Of a stretch of 22,341 nucleotides of DNA, positions 6,570-14,237 are shown in pieces. Each line of letters starts with the position of its first letter. Position 1 is the stretch's first letter. The notes under the pieces were generated by a model. The model worked only from the letters and a program-made list of their open reading frames with translations, did no database searches and was not told where the DNA came from. The stretch is from the IMG/VR virus record IMGVR_UViG_3300035182_001714, positions 1 through 22,341 of that record; one strand, 5' to 3'. This DNA comes from a virus. The translations under genes were made by a program, and so were the position numbers.

Positions 6570-9488
6570 TTATATAGCATCTCTATCGGTATCAACATCA
6601 CTCATACTCCCTGTTCCTGCGTCTGGTAATTCTGGAGAAATGAAGCAAGACGAATATCTGCCGGTGCTGGCATCGTAGTTTAGTTCCGCACTGCTACCCT
6701 TTCTGCCCCATCGACTGAAGCGCGATTTCCAGAGATGGACCTGAGTGACCTGATCTGGTGTGTGTATTGTCAGCCCTAAATCGGCTTTGTTGCTCCAATT
6801 TGCGCTGTTGCCGCAAATAGCCATGATCCCATTGCGGCGAGTAACGTAGGCTCCGGTCGGAACGGTCAAACAGTAAATGGGGCCGACGTAATCGACTTCA
6901 CGTCTATTCCTCGGGATGACAATGACCCGTTGTGTGCGGTTGGGATGTCCAATCGTCACCTGATATCGGTCGTGATGGTGCAATTCGGCGCGGCCGGCAA
7001 AGTTGGCGGAGGCGTATCGGCCGAGTTCTATAGCCAGTCTTTGGACCTCGCCGGCGAGACGCTTGCTAGTAGTCGCATAGACGCATCCCGCCTGCCTGAT
7101 TTTATTCGGGTCATATGGTCGCTGGTGTCCGTCACCGGCAATTAGAGCATCAAAAATGATCTGCTTTGTTCGTCTGTCGAGTTGCCACACCTCTTCGGGA
7201 AGTCGTTTATTAGCCGCACCTTGGCCGCATTTTTGTATGATCCAGTCACAAAACTCCTGCGATCCCCGGCGCAATATCCGCGCACGCCACATTGGCTGCT
7301 CGTTGGGGCGCGAGGCGGGGGCAGGGGCAATGGCTTCTGTAAACGGAATGCCTAGCCTCTTGACAACACTCCGGATTTCACCATTCGCCGCCGCCGCCTG
7401 GCAGACGGCCGGCGCGTTCTGAGAAGTCCACCCCTCCGCCACAAACCACCCAACGAACGCCCACGCCGCGTCTTGATCAACAATTCCTGGAATGATCGCA
7501 TTGGAGTTCGGAGCAATCAATTGTGCCGACATTGGCATCCGGTATTTAGCGTGCTTCAAATCGCGACTTTCCGAGAACTGCCATCCTTGATGCGACCACG
7601 TATCCGGACGCCCCAGCCTTTCATGTCCTGACGCTTTGCCGGGCCGATCCCACGCAGCTTGCAATAGCATTCGGTGGTTTGGTGTCACTAACAGATCAAG
7701 ACTATATCCTACGTAGTGGTGCATAGGTCCCGAGTAATTATACTTGTGCACCACACTCGGGCGTTGATAAGATAGGACGTTCTGAGTTGGATCAAAGCAG
7801 CACACTTGATCATCAAGTGTCACGTCTTTATGCGGCAACCATCCTCTCTGCGTCAATACTTCTGTATCGGAGGAATAGCAGCCCGCGATGTCATATGGTC
7901 CGGGCGGCCCGAGCTTGTCCCCGCTTTTCGGCGGCTGCATTTTGGCCGGGTGGACCACAACCCACACATTGCAGCCGTGGCGCTGCGCGAACGAGCGGAG
8001 CCGTTGCAATGACCGGCCGATATAGTCCGTCTCCGATAGAAGGCCGCGCTGGTGCTCGATCTCATTCCACGGATCGATCAGCAAATCGGTGGTGCCAAAT
8101 CGAAGCACGCACGCTTGTGCTCGTTCTAATATCCAATCGAGCGTCGGCGCGACGTCCTCAGCATCCGATGCCAGAAATGACATGCGGCCATGCAGCCAGT
8201 CGCCAGCCTGCACGCGTTCTTCTCTGCTCATCAATTGAGTTCCTGCCGGAACGTGTCTGCCTGGCAACGCCGGCTTTCCGACCAGGACTTGCGCGCATTG
8301 GATGGCAAATGCCTGCCACGGCTGCATTTCCGGCGAGAACACCAGCCACCGACGCGCGTGCTGGCGCATCAGGTGGACCATCAGAAATACCGTCCAGACC
8401 GATTTTCCAGCATTCGGCAAACCGGTGACGACGATCAGTCTTCCCTCGCCTGGTATTTTCAGAATATTGTCAGTTGCGGCAGCGCCAGTGGATAGGACCT
8501 CAGGGGCCGGCAGCTGTAGGAATTCGTCTAGTGCGGCCCCAGTTACGTCCTGCACGCCGTCAATCGGGTATGGCCGCGCCGCCTCGATGCAGTCGCGCAC
8601 TGCCGCCGGACCGCGCGTCCGCAGCACATCGTTGGCATCCTTGCAGCCTTCCGGCCAAGCCACGAGCCAACAGCGGTGCTTGCCTAAACGCCGAGCAAGC
8701 TCCTCCCGCAGGACCATGCCAGGCTCGTCCTGATCTCCGGCCAGGACAAATTTCCCCACCGATTCCAACAGTTCCGCATGCGTTGCCAGCGCCGCGAACC
8801 GCCTGTCTGTTTCGCGCCTCGGATCGTCCTCGTTCCGCAGCTCAGCCGGGGCGCCGTCTTTCAGGCTCACAGTCTGCGGATAGCCCGCCTCGTGGAGAGC
8901 CATCACGTCGAGTTCGCCCTCAACCCAACACACCACGTCCGGCGACGTGATGGCATCGACGTTGAACAGGGTCGGCAGCGCGTCCGGCTCCTGCATCATC
9001 GGATTCTTCTCGGGCGGCCGATATTTCCGGTTCACCACCTCGCCGTGGTAACGGTAGGGGAACACCAGCGCCAGCCGCTCGCCGAGTCCTGGAAACTTCT
9101 TCCTGATCAAGTAACATCCGAACGCATCGACTGTTTCGGCGCTGATGCCACGAGATGCAAACCAGTCATACATCTGCGCCGGGCGAGAAATCACTTCCGG
9201 TGCATGTTCAACCGGCCGGCGAGGTTCGCGTATTTGTTTCCTGGTAAACGGAACCACTCGGCCATCAGTCGATCGTAACTTGCCACCCGATGACCACCCG
9301 CACTTGGCGCGGTGGCACTGCCAGACGGCACCCTCCCCGTCCTCGTCGATCGTCAGCGACAGCGACGCCTCCCGTGTATGGCCGCCGCCACATTTTGGGC
9401 AGATTAGCTTTTCGGTATGGCCAGGACGAAATGATTTCGGGCGAATGCCGTTTTCTGCCAGCAGATCCGGTAGGCTATTCGCGCTCAT
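6570..9488 (-). CDS. Primase-helicase (T7 gp4/Twinkle type) interrupted by an intein
   Basis: This is a replicative DNA helicase with a primase-like N-terminus. Residues 30-63 hold a C4 zinc site (C30, C33, C58, C63). A Toprim-type region follows (VCWVEGELDVMALHEAG at 186-202, KFVLAGDQDEPGM at 246-258). The RecA-like helicase domain has Walker A TGLPNAGKSVWT (355-366), Walker B LLIDPWNEIEH (469-479) and an H3-like VWVVVHPAKM (508-517). Between PYDIAG (531-536) and SANWSNKAD (895-903) the reading is broken by 358 residues of intein; joining the flanks restores the family's DISGSANW-like motif, so the mature protein would be 614 aa. The start at 9488 has GGGAG upstream and follows the replication-initiator gene by two bases. 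It should unwind DNA at the fork; primase activity is plausible but not proven. Confidence 0.93.
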   Translation of the reverse strand: MSANSLPDLLAENGIRPKSFRPGHTEKLICPKCGGGHTREASLSLTIDEDGEGAVWQCHRAKCGWSSGGKLRSTDGRVVPFTRKQIREPRRPVEHAPEVISRPAQMYDWFASRGISAETVDAFGCYLIRKKFPGLGERLALVFPYRYHGEVVNRKYRPPEKNPMMQEPDALPTLFNVDAITSPDVVCWVEGELDVMALHEAGYPQTVSLKDGAPAELRNEDDPRRETDRRFAALATHAELLESVGKFVLAGDQDEPGMVLREELARRLGKHRCWLVAWPEGCKDANDVLRTRGPAAVRDCIEAARPYPIDGVQDVTGAALDEFLQLPAPEVLSTGAAATDNILKIPGEGRLIVVTGLPNAGKSVWTVFLMVHLMRQHARRWLVFSPEMQPWQAFAIQCAQVLVGKPALPGRHVPAGTQLMSREERVQAGDWLHGRMSFLASDAEDVAPTLDWILERAQACVLRFGTTDLLIDPWNEIEHQRGLLSETDYIGRSLQRLRSFAQRHGCNVWVVVHPAKMQPPKSGDKLGPPGPYDIAGCYSSDTEVLTQRGWLPHKDVTLDDQVCCFDPTQNVLSYQRPSVVHKYNYSGPMHHYVGYSLDLLVTPNHRMLLQAAWDRPGKASGHERLGRPDTWSHQGWQFSESRDLKHAKYRMPMSAQLIAPNSNAIIPGIVDQDAAWAFVGWFVAEGWTSQNAPAVCQAAAANGEIRSVVKRLGIPFTEAIAPAPASRPNEQPMWRARILRRGSQEFCDWIIQKCGQGAANKRLPEEVWQLDRRTKQIIFDALIAGDGHQRPYDPNKIRQAGCVYATTSKRLAGEVQRLAIELGRYASANFAGRAELHHHDRYQVTIGHPNRTQRVIVIPRNRREVDYVGPIYCLTVPTGAYVTRRNGIMAICGNSANWSNKADLGLTIHTPDQVTQVHLWKSRFSRWGRKGSSAELNYDASTGRYSSCFISPELPDAGTGSMSDVDTDRDAI
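6807..7880 (-). other. Intein with LAGLIDADG homing endonuclease, 358 aa
   Basis: The intein begins at Cys537 of the precursor (block A CYSSDTEVLTQRGW) and ends at Asn894, followed by Ser+1. Block B is LLVTPNHRM, with the TxxH signature at intein residues 66-69. Two LAGLIDADG-like helices are visible, FVGWFVAEG (142-150) and IFDALIAGDG (242-251), each keeping its acidic residue, so the endonuclease may be active. Block F is GPIYCLTVPTGAYVTRRNG. Block G reads IMAICGN/S: the terminal Asn and the Ser nucleophile are present, but the usual penultimate His is Gly. The insertion point is a conserved helicase motif, the typical position for an intein that homes into an essential site. Confidence 0.93.
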
Positions 9489-9490
9489 GA

Positions 9491-10366
9491 TCAGAGGCTC
9501 CCGTGGATACGTTGAATGTTCGTCCCCGGATAGACGTTCGCCTGCACCTCTGGATTGGTGCGGTTCCTGTAATTACCCTCACGAATTTTTAAGGCATTTT
9601 CTGGTTTTATGCACCAATCCAGGCAGCACGGAAACTTGCCGCTCGTCAAAAATGTGCTGTCTGCAATCTCTTGGCAGAACCCACGCCACCCTTCGATGCC
9701 GCCTAGATCGGCGATCAGCTTTCGCATTCGGGTTTGCCTGGCGTCTGTCATTCCGCGTGCTTTTGGCAGCTTGTTGGCGACGGTTTCATTCCACACTGCC
9801 AGCGCTCTGTCAACCAGGCTGGGCATGCTGGAGACCGAACATTCTGCGATTCGCTTAGGTGACGTGCTGTCATCTTTCTTCTTTGGTGTACTTTCTTCTT
9901 TCTGGACTATGGACTCTGGACTATGGACTGCTTGAGGTTCGAATGGCAGCAAGTCATTGATTTTGGCCGATTCGGGCGATTTTAACGAGGCGTTTTTCGC
10001 GCGTTTTTCGCGCGTTTTTCGCGCGTTTTTCGTTCGTTTTTGCCCTCCTGCGGAACCCGCTGAGGACAGGATTCCGTGCTCGATGCCGGCTTTGGTCAGC
10101 TCCTGCTCTGCCCGTCCGTTCGTCAGGCAGCCATCCACGAGCCGCAGCTTGCCGGCGGCGATTAGCCGGTCTCGGATTGCCCGCCAGCGGCGAGGACCGC
10201 ACCCGCAAACTTTGGCCAGCTTCGATGCGTCGTTGTCGATTGGGCCGCCGCGCATATAGATCAAATCCAGCAGGACGATGTAAACGCCCTTTTCTTCGGC
10301 GGTTAGAGTGCTCGTCCCGGCAATAAAATCACTCGGGAAGTGCTTGTAGTAGGGCCGGGCGCTCAT
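9491..10366 (-). CDS. DUF1376-type phage replication protein
   Basis: This is probably the replication initiator or helicase-loading partner of the next gene. The N-terminus (RPYYKHFPSDFIAGTSTLTA, then EEKGVYIVLLDLIYMRGGPI, about residues 4-43) is the DUF1376/YdaU domain of phage and prophage replication genes; a winged-helix-like stretch follows (LAKVCGCGPRRWRAIRDRLI). The middle (about 105-175) is a low-complexity Lys/Arg/Ser/Glu linker whose DNA is an array of 11-bp repeats. The C-terminus (VDRALAVWNETVANKLPKAR to FPCCLDWCIKPENALKIREG) is like the end of phage O/DnaT-type proteins. A strong GGAGG precedes ATG 10366. The operon order initiator then helicase and the repeats inside the gene resemble lambda O. 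Confidence 0.82.
   Translation of the reverse strand: MSARPYYKHFPSDFIAGTSTLTAEEKGVYIVLLDLIYMRGGPIDNDASKLAKVCGCGPRRWRAIRDRLIAAGKLRLVDGCLTNGRAEQELTKAGIEHGILSSAGSAGGQKRTKNARKTREKRAKNASLKSPESAKINDLLPFEPQAVHSPESIVQKEESTPKKKDDSTSPKRIAECSVSSMPSLVDRALAVWNETVANKLPKARGMTDARQTRMRKLIADLGGIEGWRGFCQEIADSTFLTSGKFPCCLDWCIKPENALKIREGNYRNRTNPEVQANVYPGTNIQRIHGSL
9901..9928. repeat. Perfect tandem 14-bp repeat
   Basis: TCTGGACTATGGAC occurs twice back to back (9901-9914 and 9915-9928) inside the replication gene, next to a pyrimidine-rich tract (about 9869-9900). Because 14 is not a multiple of three, the copies encode different residues, so selection seems to act on the DNA rather than on the peptide. Confidence 0.8.
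9990..10044. repeat. Iteron-like array of 11-bp units; candidate replication origin
   Basis: Three perfect tandem copies of GCGTTTTTCGC (9990-10000, 10001-10011, 10012-10022) are followed by a copy with one mismatch (10023-10033) and a decayed copy (10034-10044). Each unit has GCG/CGC dyad ends around T5 and is one helical turn long, so a bound protein would sit on one face. The array is inside the putative initiator gene, as lambda's origin lies inside O. Confidence 0.7.
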
Positions 10367-10393
10367 GGAGGCATCCTCCGGCGTGGCGCAAAC

Positions 10394-10465
10394 TTACAGA
10401 GGAACCGCAATTGGTAGTTGCGCGGGGATGGAATAGCTGCTATATGGACCATAGCCATGTCGCAT
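10394..10465 (-). CDS. Possible 23-codon leader peptide before the replication operon
   Basis: ATG 10465 follows GAGGAAACG and reads 23 codons (MRHGYGPYSSYSIPAQ at the start) to TAA, 27 nt before the replication-initiator ATG. It is Tyr/Ser/Pro-rich, and no family is recognised. It could be a small protein or a leader. A competing explanation is that the conservation of this stretch, if any, reflects the overlapping palindromes and plus-strand promoter. Confidence 0.3.
   Translation of the reverse strand: MRHGYGPYSSYSIPAQLPIAVPL
10418..10446 (+). promoter_or_regulatory. Candidate promoter for the plus-strand recombination operon
   Basis: TTGCGC (10418-10423), 17 bp, then TATATG (10441-10446) make a plausible sigma70-like promoter directed at the gene at 10692. 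The transcript would have a leader of about 240 nt containing the strong hairpin at 10513-10534. The -35 is only a partial match to consensus. Confidence 0.4.
10433..10453. promoter_or_regulatory. Two abutting 11-bp palindromes, candidate operator
   Basis: ATAGC-T-GCTAT (10433-10443) and TATGG-A-CCATA (10443-10453) are perfect 5-1-5 palindromes sharing one base. They cover the -10 of the candidate plus-strand promoter in the divergent control region. A repressor binding here could switch between the two early operons; no such protein can be assigned from sequence. Confidence 0.45.
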
Positions 10466-10512
10466 CGTTTCCTCGGCATGAGTTAGCCGCTGCCACGGCG
10501 CCCGCCTATCAG

Positions 10513-10537
10513 CCCCCGGGTTCCAGCCCGGGGGTTT
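10513..10537 (+). terminator. Strong GC hairpin in the leader of the recombination operon
   Basis: CCCCCGGG (10513-10520) and CCCGGGGG (10527-10534) form a perfect 8-bp stem with a 6-nt loop, followed by TTT. It may be an intrinsic terminator or attenuator. I see no convincing gene between about 10466 and 10691 on either strand, so this stretch looks like a leader or control region. Confidence 0.45.
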
Positions 10538-10691
10538 GGCGTTCCGGGGGAACACTAGCACGCACCCGGGAAGCGCTGCAAGGCATTTCGGTCGGTGCCG
10601 CTGCGCACACATTTTCCGTCCGCGCCGATATTTTCCCCTTGCCAGACGACCCGCGCCGAGGCAATATGCGCCGCCGTTGAGGGAGGCGCTG

Positions 10692-11030
10692 ATGCAGAGA
10701 AATCGATTGATATGGCCGCCCGAACCTGGCTGGTTCCGGCTGCGGCTGGTCCGTGGCGGATGGCTGGTCCCGTGCCAGATCGTCCGCCAGGACGGCCTGT
10801 GGTGGGCGATCGTTGACGGGAATGCGAAGGCGGCGAATGCCGATCCGGCATGCGCTGAAGATGTCGAGCACATATGGCATTATGGCACTGCCATCACGCA
10901 CTATGAATTCGATTATCTGGAATGGCTGCGTGCATTTGCGCCGCCGGATCATCCAGCGCGCAATCCGCTGGTGCGGATTGATCCTAGAGCGCTCACGCCT
11001 CAGGTTCCGCAGAAAAGGAGTTTCCGTTGA
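10692..11030 (+). CDS. Hypothetical phage protein, 112 aa
   Basis: First gene of the plus-strand recombination operon. I do not recognise it. The N-terminal half is a Trp/Arg-rich, probably beta-rich segment (PPEPGWFRLRLVRGGWLVPC, QIVRQDGLWWAIVDG), followed by an acidic middle (ADPACAEDVEHIWHYG) and EFDYLEWLRAFAPPDHPARN near the end. ATG 10692 has GAGGGAGG six bases upstream, while upstream in-frame codons belong to a low-quality extension. Its stop overlaps the TTG start of the next gene, so the two are translationally coupled. Confidence 0.75.
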   Translation: MQRNRLIWPPEPGWFRLRLVRGGWLVPCQIVRQDGLWWAIVDGNAKAANADPACAEDVEHIWHYGTAITHYEFDYLEWLRAFAPPDHPARNPLVRIDPRALTPQVPQKRSFR

Positions 11031-11830
11031 CCGGTGACCGGAATGCTCCGGCGCGCCCGGAGCCGATGACAGCGGCCGAAATAACGGCCTGGCTGGATTA
11101 TGAAAACGAGGCGCTAGTCCGACGTCGTGATCAGATCACTGCTGCATTTACGACATGTCTGGACTCCATAAAGCATGTTGATGATGACGAAACGCTCGGC
11201 ATTTTGCTTGAAAATACACGAATGGCGAAGGCGTTGATTGGTGGAACAGGAACAGCTGAGATGCGGCGCAAGGAACAGAAGCGTCCATTCTTGGAAGGAT
11301 CATCTACAGTAGACGGATGGTTTAAGCGGCTGGCTGCGCCACTCGCTCCGCTAATGGCTCAGGTTCAGGCGCTCATGGACGATTACGGACGCCGCAAGGA
11401 AGCCGAGTGCCGCGCTGAGGCCGAGCAGTTGGCCGCGATCGCTCGGAAGGAAGAGACGCGCCGGCTCGCCGAGGCGCAGGCTGCACTGGCTGCACAGGCG
11501 CCGGAAGCTGAATCCGCCATTGACGAAGCGGCTGCTGCAAGTGCCGCAGCGGCCAAGGCGGCCGCGCTGGCGGCCGGACGGGCAGCAGAGCTTACCCGCA
11601 CGGTCGGGGAATTCGGCGCGGTCGGATCTCTGCGCACGACCTGGGGCTACGAGGTCGATCTGGCGGCACTGGTGCGCGCGGTTGCGATCGGGAGAGTGCC
11701 GATAGATGCACTGGCCCCGAATCATGCCTGGATCAAGGATCAGCAGCGCACGCGCGATGCCAGTGGTAGGCCGATCGCGGCCATTCCTGGCGTGACTTGG
11801 GTCGCGACGCAGAAAATGAGCGTGAGATAA
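11027..11830 (+). CDS. Ala/Glu-rich coiled-coil phage protein, partner of RecT operon
   Basis: The start is TTG 11027, supported by AAGGAG just upstream and an overlap with the stop of the previous gene; the reading gives 267 aa. Residues about 110-205 form a long Ala/Glu/Arg-rich coiled coil (RRKEAECRAEAEQLAAIARK onward). The C-terminus, with ALAPNHAWIKDQQR and AIPGVTWVATQKMSVR, matches the ending IPGVxxxxxxxxxxR that I associate with phage proteins encoded beside RecT-type recombination genes (DUF1351-like). The role is unknown; an ssDNA or recombination accessory role is inferred from its position just before recT. Confidence 0.7.
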   Translation: MTGDRNAPARPEPMTAAEITAWLDYENEALVRRRDQITAAFTTCLDSIKHVDDDETLGILLENTRMAKALIGGTGTAEMRRKEQKRPFLEGSSTVDGWFKRLAAPLAPLMAQVQALMDDYGRRKEAECRAEAEQLAAIARKEETRRLAEAQAALAAQAPEAESAIDEAAAASAAAAKAAALAAGRAAELTRTVGEFGAVGSLRTTWGYEVDLAALVRAVAIGRVPIDALAPNHAWIKDQQRTRDASGRPIAAIPGVTWVATQKMSVR

Positions 11831-11852
11831 TTAACAGACGGGAGCATGGATC

Positions 11853-13721
11853 ATGAGCGAGACAACAAGCGCAACACTTAGCGCGCCTGCGCTATCAAAG
11901 GTTAGTTTCAAGCCTTTGAGCGCATGCAGAAACCTTGAGGAAGCATTCCAGACCAAGGAGCTTCGCGACGCAATTGCCGCCAGCCTGCAGACCACCATGA
12001 CCCCGGATGCAATGCTGCGGTCATTTATTCAGGCGGCACGGACGCAGAATGGCCTGATGTATAAAGCAGACATGCGCCAGGTCCTCGGTGCTATGCTTTC
12101 TCTTGCCTGGCTTGGCCTGCCGCCGAATACGCCGCTTCAGTATGCTCACCTGATACCGTTCAGGTCGGGCTGGAATCCTATCTTGAAGCGCAAGGAAGAC
12201 TACGTCATCATCCAGGTAATCATCGGGTATCCCGGATATATTGAATTGGCGACGAGATCCGGGCACGTTTCTAATATCAAGGCCGGCCTGATCTATCCGT
12301 CCGACCAATTCGACTACGAAGAAGGTGGGAACAAGACGTTCTCGCACAAGCCGAATATTGACATTGCCACCGACGGAATGACGCCGCGCGCCGCCTATGC
12401 CATCGCATATTTCAAGGGTGGCGATTATTTGTCAGACGTTATGTCGTGGCCTGACGTGCTGGCAGTCCGCAATCGTAGCCAGGCGTATCAGACTGCGCTG
12501 CGAGCCAAGGCGGCGGCCGAGGCGCAGAACCGACCCCTCCCGGCGACGTGGACTGACGCGCCGTGGGTCCGTGATGAGCACGAAATGGGGCGGAAAACTC
12601 CGGTTCGGCGTCTATCGAAATATTTGCCGCGGTGCCCGGAGTTACGCGCGGGCGTCGCCATCGAGGACGCGCAGGATCGTGGCGCAGTCCTGGATTTTGG
12701 CCCGGTCATTGACGGAGAGGCGAACCCGATGACGGGCATCCCTGAGCAGCCGGAGCCTGTCGATCCATCGGCTGCGTTCGGCGTGCGCAGCACCCCACAG
12801 GCCGGCACTGCTGCACAGGCCGCGCAGGCTGCGCCACAGGCTCGTTCCGCACCCATCCCGGCTACGCCAGCACCTGCCGCCGCGCAGACTGCCCCAGCGG
12901 CTTCTGCGTGGCCGGAAACGGATGCTGGCCCGGCTGAATTCGGAGAATATCTGATATCAGCTGATGGCACAGTCTCGGAGGAGCCGATCACTGATCCGGT
13001 CGCATGGGCACGCGCATTTGTCGCAATGATAGCCGAAGTGCCTCCGGTTGATCGCGGGTCTCTGCTGGAATTCAATGCAGACGGCCTTGCTTCTGCCCGT
13101 CAGCATGCCATAGCTGCGCAGATCCTTGCCGGTGTGGATGAGGAACCGGCGCCAGCTAGCGCCGCCGAGCCAAGGCCGGCTCACACATTCTCTGCGATCG
13201 ATCCAGGTGATGGCAACGGCCGGTCAGACTGGCCGGGCTGGGTGCGAAAGATCAGGGATTCACTGCCTAGCCTCACCGTCGAGACGTTCCTGCCGTGGCT
13301 CTCGGCGCAGCAGACCACGATCGGCCGAGCACCGATAGCGCAGCGGATGCTCGCGATCAAAGCCGTCCATGCCAGGTGCGTTGCGCTCGGTCTCACGCTG
13401 CCGGAATGGGTTGCGGAGCAGGTCAAGAGCAGCACTCCGATGTCTGCGAGGCCAGCAGCCGAACCCTCCGCAGCTGCCATTACAGCGGCGCCGGCGACTG
13501 TAGATCGTGATCGGCGATGGGCTGACGACATGCTGCACCAGATCGCCGAGGCTCGGAGTGCCGCATCATTTGATGAGCTGACACGCTTGGCAACGACGCA
13601 GACCGTAATGGCTCGACTGCGGCGAGAAAAACCGGCATTGTTCCGCGAAATGGAGCAAGCATTCAACACCAAATATGCGGAGGTTCATCCGGGACGCGGA
13701 AAGCAAAGCGACACAGAATAA
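11853..13721 (+). CDS. recT: RecT-family single-strand annealing protein with long C-terminal extension
   Basis: It binds single-stranded DNA and anneals complementary strands during phage recombination and replication. Residues 1-285 are the RecT core (TTMTPDAMLRSFIQAAR, LSLAWLGLPPNTPLQYAHLI, PFRSGWNPILKRKEDYVIIQ, GYPGYIELATRSGHV, ending RRLSKYLPRCPEL). A Pro/Ala/Gln linker (about 295-352) leads to about 270 extra residues, so at 622 aa it is roughly twice the usual RecT length. The extension holds three helical segments of 45-60 residues, each opening with a Trp (DPVAWARAFVAMI at 381, DWPGWVRKIRDSL at 459, RDRRWADDMLHQI at 552), separated by Pro/Ala linkers. ATG 11853 has GGGAG upstream. 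I see no RecE or lambda-exonuclease partner nearby. Confidence 0.9.
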   Translation: MSETTSATLSAPALSKVSFKPLSACRNLEEAFQTKELRDAIAASLQTTMTPDAMLRSFIQAARTQNGLMYKADMRQVLGAMLSLAWLGLPPNTPLQYAHLIPFRSGWNPILKRKEDYVIIQVIIGYPGYIELATRSGHVSNIKAGLIYPSDQFDYEEGGNKTFSHKPNIDIATDGMTPRAAYAIAYFKGGDYLSDVMSWPDVLAVRNRSQAYQTALRAKAAAEAQNRPLPATWTDAPWVRDEHEMGRKTPVRRLSKYLPRCPELRAGVAIEDAQDRGAVLDFGPVIDGEANPMTGIPEQPEPVDPSAAFGVRSTPQAGTAAQAAQAAPQARSAPIPATPAPAAAQTAPAASAWPETDAGPAEFGEYLISADGTVSEEPITDPVAWARAFVAMIAEVPPVDRGSLLEFNADGLASARQHAIAAQILAGVDEEPAPASAAEPRPAHTFSAIDPGDGNGRSDWPGWVRKIRDSLPSLTVETFLPWLSAQQTTIGRAPIAQRMLAIKAVHARCVALGLTLPEWVAEQVKSSTPMSARPAAEPSAAAITAAPATVDRDRRWADDMLHQIAEARSAASFDELTRLATTQTVMARLRREKPALFREMEQAFNTKYAEVHPGRGKQSDTE

Positions 13722-13764
13722 CTCCCGAATGCATCGGTGTTGCAACCACGAAAGTAATAGCGCC

Positions 13765-14181
13765 ATGAGCGAGAATACAATCACAGAAACGGAATATGAT
13801 TACTCCGGGACTGAAGAAGAGGCCGCAGCGGCGTCTGTGGCGTTCGGCATCCTGCATGACATAGCCACTGACGAGATTGCCGGTCAGCTATCAATGCGGC
13901 AGCTCGAAGTGCTGGCCTACGTAATCGAAAATAAGCCGCCGACAATGAAAAGCGCCGCTGACGCGATCGGAATCAGGCAGGATGGCCTGACGAAGGCGGC
14001 GAATGCCTTGCGCGCGCGCGGATTAATTACGCAGGATGCCGGATCGACTGACCGGCGCCATATCGTGATGGCACCGACGCCTATCGGCCGCGACGCAGTC
14101 GCTCGGATGTGCGATATTTTTGCGAAGCACACCGCGCGGGCTGCATTGGCATCGCAACGGTGCGCGGAAGGAGAATGCTGA
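13765..14181 (+). CDS. MarR-like winged-helix protein, 138 aa
   Basis: The C-terminal two thirds form a winged helix: LSMRQLEVLAYVIENKPPTM, KSAADAIGIRQDGLTKAANA (recognition helix), LRARGLITQDAGSTDRRHIV (wing), and a final helix from TPIGRDAVARMCDIF. The DRRHI wing is characteristic of MarR regulators. The N-terminus is an acidic leader (MSENTITETEYDYSGTEEEA) unlike classic MarR dimerisation helices. ATG 13765 was preferred over the longer reading that begins inside recT; its SD is weak. It may be a phage-borne regulator, possibly of this operon, but the operator cannot be assigned. Confidence 0.75.
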   Translation: MSENTITETEYDYSGTEEEAAAASVAFGILHDIATDEIAGQLSMRQLEVLAYVIENKPPTMKSAADAIGIRQDGLTKAANALRARGLITQDAGSTDRRHIVMAPTPIGRDAVARMCDIFAKHTARAALASQRCAEGEC

Positions 14182-14237
14182 TGGCTGACGAAATCAGATC
14201 GGAAAGCGTTGCTGGTGTCAAGGTGTCCTTTCGATGA
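14181..14237 (+). CDS. 18-codon ORF coupled to the SNF2 helicase
   Basis: ATG 14181, with AAGGAG nine bases before it, reads MADEIRSESVAGVKVSFR and ends in a TGA overlapping the helicase ATG (ATGA at 14234-14237). The helicase start has no convincing SD of its own, so this peptide probably delivers ribosomes to it. It may be a leader or a true microprotein. Confidence 0.5.
   Translation: MADEIRSESVAGVKVSFR

Noticed and set aside
9990-10044. The 11-bp array as a CRISPR
   Set aside because: The units are contiguous with no spacers and are much too short; an iteron array is the better reading.
10394-10952. Long minus-strand readings opposite the gene at 10692
   Set aside because: They would run through the strong hairpin and oppose a well-supported gene. 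Only the last 23 codons, with their own SD, are kept as a possible small ORF.
12488-13075. Minus-strand reading of 195 codons inside recT
   Set aside because: It is the reverse of the Ala/Pro linker of RecT, low complexity and without a start signal or neighbour on that strand.
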